From the NCBI GenBank assembly GCA_002408085.1, contig DHQL01000007.1:564259-628258 (forward strand): DNA of 64,000 bases, read 5' to 3'. Below, one piece after another: positions 58,598 to 64,000 of this stretch. Each line of letters starts with the position of its first letter. The stretch's first letter is position 1. The position numbers and the translations under genes are program-made. The stretch is from Spirochaeta sp. UBA5339 (GTDB lineage Bacteria; Spirochaetota; Spirochaetia; DSM-2461). Below the pieces are notes generated by a model. The model made no database searches, was not told where the DNA came from, and worked only from the letters and a program-made list of their open reading frames with translations.

Positions 58598-59665
58598 ATG
58601 AACAGAAATTCAAGACAGTTCCTGCTGCTCCTGGGGCTGCAGATTTTATTTATCTTTCCACTGTATTCAGCCGAACGCTGGCCCGGCCCCGTCGCTCTGG
58701 AGGAGTTCCGTTTCGACAGAATGGAACTCCATGCCATCGGATGGTCCGAAAAGGGACTCTTCGCCTACGGTACGGTCTCTCCCTCCGAGTCCGGAGGCTT
58801 TCACTGGCAGTGGTATGTTCTGGACCTGATTGACGACAAGGTTCTATACGAGAGTCCCCGTTGGACCCTTCTTGAGGGACAGACTCCCAGGGAGCTCTGG
58901 AACCTCCATCCCGAGTGGTACACCCAGCTGGTCCGTTTCAAGATAGAGCCGGGTGAGAACTTTGAGTCCGGGGGGCAGCTCTTTGACCATGACGGAGCGG
59001 TCTACAGAATCAGTTACTCCATGGACCGCTCAGAGACCGAGTCTCACCCCGGAGGCCGGACTCAGCATATAAGTGTCGAGCTCTTCCGCAACTCTGTTAC
59101 AGGTAAGACCGTGTACAGCTACAGTCCCACCGAAGAGGGGGGTGTGGTGGAGGATCTGATCCTCAAGGGCTATATCCTGAGTCCATATGAGAAGCGGACT
59201 GCCATTGTGGTTCTGGAGAAGTCAGGAGATTCGGAGGAAAGTGTTCAGTGGCGGTACAGGATAATCGGGGCACACCTGAGTGTGGGCTTCTCTCCTGTGA
59301 ATCAGTCGGGCAGTGCCCTGGCTGAGGCGGTTCTGAACGGTCAGTTCTATGTGACAAGAATGCTTCTCTCCGAAGGGGCCGATCCCGACTCCCCTGATCC
59401 CCGGGACTACAGTCCTCTTTTAATCTCAGCCCGTCTGGGACACTGGGAGATCGCCTCCCTCCTTCTGGAGTCGGGCGCATCTTCGGGAGGACGGGACGAG
59501 AGGGGACGGACAGCCCTGCACTATGCCGCCGAGGCGGGGGAGGAACAGATTATCAGGCTCCTTCTGAAGGCCGGGGCAGACAAGAGTACTCAGGACCTTC
59601 AGGGAAAGAGAGCCTTTGACCTTGCCGCCGGGGGAAGCGCGGTAATTCGGCGTCTGCTGCGCTGA
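58598..59665 (+). CDS. Secreted ankyrin-repeat protein
   Basis: The 355-residue protein has a signal peptide ending LYSA. A unique N-terminal domain of about 200 residues follows, then three ankyrin-like repeats: LAEAVLNGQFYVTRMLLSEG, PLLISARLGHWEIASLLLES and TALHYAAEAGEEQIIRLLLK. It probably mediates protein contacts in the periplasm or envelope. It ends exactly where the rlmH gene ends on the other strand. Confidence 0.82.
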   Translation: MNRNSRQFLLLLGLQILFIFPLYSAERWPGPVALEEFRFDRMELHAIGWSEKGLFAYGTVSPSESGGFHWQWYVLDLIDDKVLYESPRWTLLEGQTPRELWNLHPEWYTQLVRFKIEPGENFESGGQLFDHDGAVYRISYSMDRSETESHPGGRTQHISVELFRNSVTGKTVYSYSPTEEGGVVEDLILKGYILSPYEKRTAIVVLEKSGDSEESVQWRYRIIGAHLSVGFSPVNQSGSALAEAVLNGQFYVTRMLLSEGADPDSPDPRDYSPLLISARLGHWEIASLLLESGASSGGRDERGRTALHYAAEAGEEQIIRLLLKAGADKSTQDLQGKRAFDLAAGGSAVIRRLLR

Positions 59666-60145
59666 CTACTTGTGGTAGGGTTCGTTTCTGTTGATTCTGA
59701 AGGCCCTGTAGATCTGCTCCAGCAGAATCACCCTCATCATCTGATGTGGAAAGGTGAGCTTTGAGAAGGAGACAGCCTGCCGGCTTCGGGTACAGAGTTC
59801 CCTGTCCAGACCCACGGACCCTCCGATTATAAAGGCTATATGGGAGACCCCCTGATGAGGAAGCCGGTCCATCCAGGAGGCAAATCCTTCAGAGTCAAAG
59901 GCCTTGCCGCCGATCTCCATGGTGACGGGGAAGGCATCGGGGCTAATCTTCGCTGAAATTCTTTCAGCTTCTTTTCTCCGTACAATATTCATATCCTCTT
60001 CCGAGGCATTTTCGGGACATTTCTCATCAGCCACTTCCACAATATTCAGAGAGCAGTATCTTCCAAGCCGCTTTGAGTACTCCTCAATGGCCGATTTCCA
60101 GTACTTCTCCTTGAGTTTCCCTACGGCTATGACTGTTATTTTCAT
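59666..60145 (-). CDS. rlmH: 23S rRNA (pseudouridine-1915-N3) methyltransferase
   Basis: The 159-residue SPOUT enzyme is full length for RlmH. The signatures are VIAVGKLKEKYWK at the start, IIGGSVGLDRELCTRS in the knot, and the C-terminal LLEQIYRAFRINRNEPYHK, with Tyr-His near the end as in RlmH. It modifies helix 69 of 23S rRNA. A good AGGAG lies just upstream of the ATG. Confidence 0.95.
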   Translation of the reverse strand: MKITVIAVGKLKEKYWKSAIEEYSKRLGRYCSLNIVEVADEKCPENASEEDMNIVRRKEAERISAKISPDAFPVTMEIGGKAFDSEGFASWMDRLPHQGVSHIAFIIGGSVGLDRELCTRSRQAVSFSKLTFPHQMMRVILLEQIYRAFRINRNEPYHK

Positions 60146-60332
60146 ATTTCTCCTTTTTGTTCAGAAAAAAAACATGTATCCGTGATTTTTTTTATGTTTA
60201 TGATTAAACTATCATTAATAGATAGATATCATAACCGGATTGTCCTATTTGAACTTTTTCGATGACCAGCTCTACCGGAAATCCGTATTTCGTTTTTGTT
60301 TATAATAAAGGAAGAACCGGAGGAATCCAAGG

Positions 60333-60884
60333 ATGAAAGAGTGGGACAGTAGAGTTGTCAATTCAGATAAGGACTGGTATGAGCTTGTTACAGAGGTACT
60401 TAAGGGGATGCCCGAGCTGGAAGGCAGGCGGGAGTTTATTCTGAACCACCGTCTCTGCCGTCTTATCGGCATGCTTCCCGGAATTGCCGGCACCACCCAG
60501 CCCCTGAGAGACGGCTTTACCAATCTCTCTCTCTTTCTGCTCAGTAAACACACTCCTGTAAAAGACGTGTATGATCACAAGCCCCAGGATGACCAGGATA
60601 TTCTGAGACCACTGATTCCCTACTGTCACTTTACCGGCGGAGATGAGCGCATTCTCAGCCGCGGTATGCATCTTATCGCCATGGTTCTGCTTGTGGACTA
60701 CAAAAAGAATAAGGAATCCGATCTGGAGCATAACCGGTACAACCCTCTGAATTCAGGACAGTGGGACTATGTTGCCATAATGGATACTCTCAGTATGTGT
60801 GTTGAGGATATTGACTGTCCCGTGATGGACGACATTCTCTCTGTTGAGTATGTTCCCTTTACAACCTGGGCACTTGGCGCCTGA
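60333..60884 (+). CDS. Hypothetical conserved protein
   Basis: The 183-residue soluble protein has no family I recognise. Distinct segments are GRREFILNHRLCRLIG, DHKPQDDQDILRPLIPYCHFTGGDERI and GQWDYVAIMDTLSMC. A GGAGGAATCCAAGG-type site precedes the ATG. It lies 67 nt before the membrane LuxR gene and may be co-transcribed with it. Confidence 0.6.
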   Translation: MKEWDSRVVNSDKDWYELVTEVLKGMPELEGRREFILNHRLCRLIGMLPGIAGTTQPLRDGFTNLSLFLLSKHTPVKDVYDHKPQDDQDILRPLIPYCHFTGGDERILSRGMHLIAMVLLVDYKKNKESDLEHNRYNPLNSGQWDYVAIMDTLSMCVEDIDCPVMDDILSVEYVPFTTWALGA

Positions 60885-60951
60885 TCCGGGTGTAAAGCCG
60901 AAACAGGAGTAACTCCCGGACAGAGCCGGTCGCTCACTTAACTGCTTATTT

Positions 60952-61767
60952 ATGGGAAAGTTTGAAAACATCCGTCTTGATCTACTCATTGGCTTTTCTC
61001 TTTCGGGACTGGGACTGCTGGCATTCCTTTCAAATGCCTACTCCATTCTGATTCTGAAGCACCCCGAATCCAGAACTCTTATCCCCGTGATCAGTTTTGC
61101 AATGATCACTCTGCTGGCCCTGCCTCTGATTTCGGTGACCACTCTTTCGATAAAACGGCAGTATCCCTTCCGGGAACTGGGGCAGGGGATTCAGGTCCTT
61201 ATTATCCTGTTTTTCAGCGGACTCTCCATTCTCGACTCCTTTGAGAGCTCCTACGGCATTGCCCTTTTCTTTCTGGCGGTCATCCTGGCCTACAACTACA
61301 GGCTGGTGACGCCCTTCCGTCTTGTCTTTCTGGCACTTTATACGGTAACACTTACGGTTCTGGGGGCCTGGAGAGATGACCGCATACATGCCAGCATAAT
61401 GAGTATTGTCTTTGATCTCTTTTTTCTCTTTACCATCGGCATGGCCAACAGGGAGTCTTATAAAAAAATCTCAAGACGTAATGAGACACTCAGGCTGATT
61501 GTTAAAGACCTGAAAAAAGAGATAACCGATATGGAACAGATTGAATCCAAGATCACTGCCCTTCAGCTGGATGTGGATGAGTTCTCCCTGACACCGGCGG
61601 AGCATGAGATTCTCTTTGTGATGTGTGAAAAGGGCGTGACTTCCAACAAAGACCTGGCAGAGCATCTGAATAAATCTGTCAGCACAATCAAGTCCCAGAT
61701 CCACTCCATATTCGAAAAGACTGGTATTCACAAAAGGTCCAGTTTGATAGCCTTCTTCAAAGAGTAG
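60952..61767 (+). CDS. Membrane-bound LuxR-type HTH regulator
   Basis: The 271-residue protein has five to six N-terminal hydrophobic spans (about 8-165), a charged coiled segment (KKISRRNETLRLIVKDLKK) and a C-terminal LuxR-like helix-turn-helix (LTPAEHEILFVMCEKGVTSNKDLAEHLNKS region; VSTIKSQIHSIFEKTGIHKRS). This would tether a DNA-binding domain to the inner membrane. The fold layout is unusual but seen in other spirochaete LuxR-like proteins. The signal and target are unknown. Confidence 0.8.
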   Translation: MGKFENIRLDLLIGFSLSGLGLLAFLSNAYSILILKHPESRTLIPVISFAMITLLALPLISVTTLSIKRQYPFRELGQGIQVLIILFFSGLSILDSFESSYGIALFFLAVILAYNYRLVTPFRLVFLALYTVTLTVLGAWRDDRIHASIMSIVFDLFFLFTIGMANRESYKKISRRNETLRLIVKDLKKEITDMEQIESKITALQLDVDEFSLTPAEHEILFVMCEKGVTSNKDLAEHLNKSVSTIKSQIHSIFEKTGIHKRSSLIAFFKE

Positions 61768-61838
61768 TCTTCTCTGGACATTTTACTGCTATTTATGATT
61801 TTATAAGAACCAACTAAAACAGTATTCCGGGGGGAATT

Positions 61839-63149
61839 ATGAGCGATCTTAAAAACAGGGTAGAGTCCTTTTTAAAGAAATATGAAATGCATTCAGATTT
61901 TGTGGATCTGGACGCCTGTGTAAAATCATTTATCAGTGAGATGGAGAGGGGCCTGGCCGGCGACAGCAGCATTGCCATGATACCCACCTATATTGAAACA
62001 GAGAATCCAATTCCTCCTTCAAAGAAGGTTGTGGTTATTGATGCGGGCGGAACCAACCTGAGAACCGCTCTGGTCTCTTTCGATGAAAATTACAAACCTC
62101 TTATTGAAGAGTTCAAGAAATATCCCATGCCCGGTACCGGCGGAGCCGTCAGCAAGGACGAGTTCTTCGACACCCTGGCCGAGTATATCAAGGATCTGGT
62201 GCCCAGAGGGGACAAGATCGGATTCTGTTTCTCCTATCCTACGGAGATCTTTCCCAGCAAGGACGGGAAGCTGATCAAGTTCAGTAAGGAAGTTGAGTGC
62301 CCCGAGGTTCACGGACAGATGATCGGTGAGAACCTTCTGGCCCATCTGAAGGAGAAGGGAGTTTCCGAAGACCGGGAAGTCATTATTCTCAATGACACCG
62401 TGGCAACTCTTCTGACAGGTATGATCTCCTTTCCCGAGCAGAGCTTCTCCGGCTATGTGGGCTACATTTTCGGAACCGGAATCAACAGCTGCTATGTAGA
62501 GTCCAACAGCAATATTACCAAGCTGGAGGGAATGGACCCGAAGCACCACCAGATTATCAATACAGAGTGCGGTTCCTTCGGTCTGCCTCCTCAGGGAAAA
62601 ATCGATAAAATTCTGGATGCCGGAACCAGCGATCCCGGTCACTACTTCCTCGAGAAGATGATGTCCGGCGGATATTTCGGGCTGGTTGTGACCAAAACCC
62701 TTGAAAAGGCCGTAGAAGAGGGTATCTTCAGCGCCGATGCGGGTAAGATCCTTCTTGACCTGGGCCGCCTGAGTACCAAGGATGTGGATGACTACCTCCA
62801 TAATCCCAATAACAAAGAGAATATTCTGGTCTCATCTCTTAAGGACTCGGGCCAGGAGGACAGAGAGGCCCTGTTCTATCTGATCAACAATCTTCTCGAG
62901 AGAGCGGCCCGTCTGGCAGCCTCTTCCATCGCCGGAACAGTTCTGAAGTCGGAAGCCGGAAAGTCTCCTCTGAACCCTGTCTGTCTGACCGTGGACGGGA
63001 CAACCTTTTACTGCTTCTTCCAGTTCAGAAGCCGGGTGGAGCAGTATCTGAGAGAGATCCTGAGCGGAGACAATCAGCGCTACTTCGAAATTGTCCGTGT
63101 TGAGGACGCACCCCTTCTGGGAGCAGCTATTGCGGCACTGACCAACTAA
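61839..63149 (+). CDS. Hexokinase, eukaryote-type
   Basis: The 436-residue enzyme phosphorylates glucose or related hexoses with ATP. The phosphate-binding loop is DAGGTNLRTA, the sugar site GFCFSYPTEI, the catalytic Asp in ILNDTVATLL and the second phosphate loop FGTGINSCYV. It resembles the eukaryotic hexokinase family found in treponemes and other spirochaetes rather than the bacterial Glk family. A terminator lies just downstream. It would feed sugars released by the GH35 enzyme into glycolysis. Confidence 0.92.
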   Translation: MSDLKNRVESFLKKYEMHSDFVDLDACVKSFISEMERGLAGDSSIAMIPTYIETENPIPPSKKVVVIDAGGTNLRTALVSFDENYKPLIEEFKKYPMPGTGGAVSKDEFFDTLAEYIKDLVPRGDKIGFCFSYPTEIFPSKDGKLIKFSKEVECPEVHGQMIGENLLAHLKEKGVSEDREVIILNDTVATLLTGMISFPEQSFSGYVGYIFGTGINSCYVESNSNITKLEGMDPKHHQIINTECGSFGLPPQGKIDKILDAGTSDPGHYFLEKMMSGGYFGLVVTKTLEKAVEEGIFSADAGKILLDLGRLSTKDVDDYLHNPNNKENILVSSLKDSGQEDREALFYLINNLLERAARLAASSIAGTVLKSEAGKSPLNPVCLTVDGTTFYCFFQFRSRVEQYLREILSGDNQRYFEIVRVEDAPLLGAAIAALTN

Positions 63150-63168
63150 ACCTGATAAAGTGACCCCT

Positions 63169-63197
63169 AACCCCCGTCCGCCGGGGGTTTTTCTTTT
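63169..63197 (+). terminator. Intrinsic terminator of the hexokinase gene
   Basis: AACCCCC (63169-63175) and GGGGGTT (63183-63189) form a 7-bp stem with a 7-nt loop, followed by a T-rich run. Confidence 0.85.
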
Positions 63198-63269
63198 TCC
63201 CGAACTTACTGGAAAAGGGGGGGGAAAAGTCGGATACTTTGATTAGAACCATAATCAAGGGAGACCGGC

Positions 63270-63668
63270 TTGGCTGACACAGCTGTTTTGACAGGAAAAA
63301 AGATCATTATTGCCGATGATGAGGACTTTATCCGCCAGCATCTGGGCAGACGTCTGTCCGGAATGGGGCTGGAAGTTCTTGAAGCGGCTACGGGACAGCA
63401 GGTCCTTGATCTTCTTTCCACCTTCCCCGATCTTATCCTTATGGATGTCCGTATGCCGGAAGTGGACGGCTATGAAACAACCCGTATTATAAAATCCGCG
63501 GAAGATACCTCAGGAATCCCTGTGATTCTCTTAAGCGCTCTGGCTGAAGATGATGATATCCGTTCCGGCTACAATGCCGGTGCCGACGAGTTTCTCTGCA
63601 AGCCCGTCACCTTTGCTGTAATTCTGGAAAGCATATCCAGAAATCTCTCCGGCCGTCAAATCTCCTGA
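63270..63668 (+). CDS. Single-domain response regulator
   Basis: The 132-residue protein is a stand-alone receiver: KKIIIADDEDFIRQHL, acceptor Asp59 in LILMDVRMPEVDG, and ADEFLCKPVTFAV with the conserved lysine. There is no output domain. The start is TTG, chosen because AAGGGAG lies upstream. It is followed 43 nt later by a PAS gene, likely its kinase partner or a shared signalling unit. Confidence 0.9.
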   Translation: MADTAVLTGKKIIIADDEDFIRQHLGRRLSGMGLEVLEAATGQQVLDLLSTFPDLILMDVRMPEVDGYETTRIIKSAEDTSGIPVILLSALAEDDDIRSGYNAGADEFLCKPVTFAVILESISRNLSGRQIS

Positions 63669-63711
63669 AACCTGATGATATGTGCCTTAGCTGCTCAAAG
63701 GAAATCCCCTG

Positions 63712-64000
63712 ATGGATGACAAGATAATCAATGAACTGGAACGAAGACGCCTTCAGAAGCAGATGTTTGCCCTGGAGGACGAGAAAGAGGCCGTAGAGGC
63801 CCGTTACCGTTATCTTCTGCAGCAGGCCCGGGTCGGCCTTTTTACGCTGACAGCCGATGATTGCCGTCTTCATGAGGCCAACAGCGAAATGGTGCAGCTC
63901 TTCCTCTGTGACGACCTGGATGACCTTAAGGAGCATCTGAAACCCCTTCCCGAAGAGGACTTCTACTTTATCGATCCCCGGCACTTTGTTAATCTTCAGG
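63712..64000 (+). CDS. PAS-domain signalling protein (partial, 3' end outside window)
   Basis: Only the first 96 codons are visible. A coiled segment (INELERRRLQKQMFALEDEKEAV split by the family-typical heptads) is followed by the start of a PAS domain (ARVGLFTLTADDCRLHEANSEM). AAAGGAA precedes the ATG. The likely output is a histidine kinase, given the receiver gene just upstream, but the relevant part is outside the window. Confidence 0.75.
   Translation, partial: MDDKIINELERRRLQKQMFALEDEKEAVEARYRYLLQQARVGLFTLTADDCRLHEANSEMVQLFLCDDLDDLKEHLKPLPEEDFYFIDPRHFVNLQ

Noticed and set aside
57807..58613. Longer start for the DUF445 gene at 58613
   Set aside because: The added 30 residues look non-native and lack a ribosome binding site, while GGAGG precedes the inner Met at 58523.

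Overview
The window looks like chromosomal DNA of a free-living, sugar-fermenting spirochaete (order Spirochaetales), with mid-50s GC by eye. Pointers are a eukaryote-type hexokinase, LplABC-type sugar ABC transporters paired with YesM/YesN two-component systems, many receiver, HD-GYP and PAS proteins, and strong AGGAGG-type ribosome binding sites. The genus cannot be fixed from sequence alone. No phage, insertion sequence or CRISPR array was seen.

Region 1-11 kb is a glycan-use locus. A minus-strand operon carries two sugar permeases, a lipoprotein binding protein and a rhamnogalacturonan-acetylesterase-like SGNH hydrolase (cut by the window edge). It faces a YesN/YesM regulator-kinase pair, a GH35 beta-galactosidase and a ketopantoate-reductase-like gene. 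Together they suggest uptake and breakdown of acetylated, galactose-decorated pectin-like oligosaccharides. 11-17 kb holds a patatin-barrel protein resembling type Vd autotransporters and a heterodimeric ABC exporter. 17-30 kb is mixed: a GntR regulator beside a DUF5692-like membrane protein, an XRE/membrane-protein/SDR operon, D-serine dehydratase, an MFS-HEAT fusion, a PabB-PabC fusion, and an AraC regulator divergent from a Gfo/Idh oxidoreductase.

30.4-33.4 kb is a lower-GC island. It has a broken aldo/keto reductase and five or six small unrecognised genes, one apparently frameshifted, ending at a tRNA-Pro(GGG) gene. 33.6-49.9 kb is mostly housekeeping and signalling: HD-GYP, U32, DUF362, PolB, Lnt, PepD, TcdA, TatD, TSUP, exonuclease I and a double-receiver protein. 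It also has a small-RNA candidate near 38.0 kb and a PspG-like membrane protein behind a sigma-54-like promoter.

50-58 kb is the most interesting part. An RND efflux operon is followed by an OmpR-type regulator and its histidine kinase. Just downstream, a roughly 260-nt intergenic RNA candidate carries two hairpins sharing an identical 16-nt CU-rich sequence that contains CCTCC (anti-Shine-Dalgarno-like). Its putative promoter has the same layout as the regulator's own promoter: 6-nt direct repeats 11 nt apart, then a -10 box 15 nt from the last repeat. This suggests a two-component system that drives a ribosome-binding-site-targeting small RNA. 57.8-64 kb carries DUF445, ankyrin, RlmH, a membrane LuxR protein, hexokinase, and a receiver followed by a PAS protein cut by the window edge.
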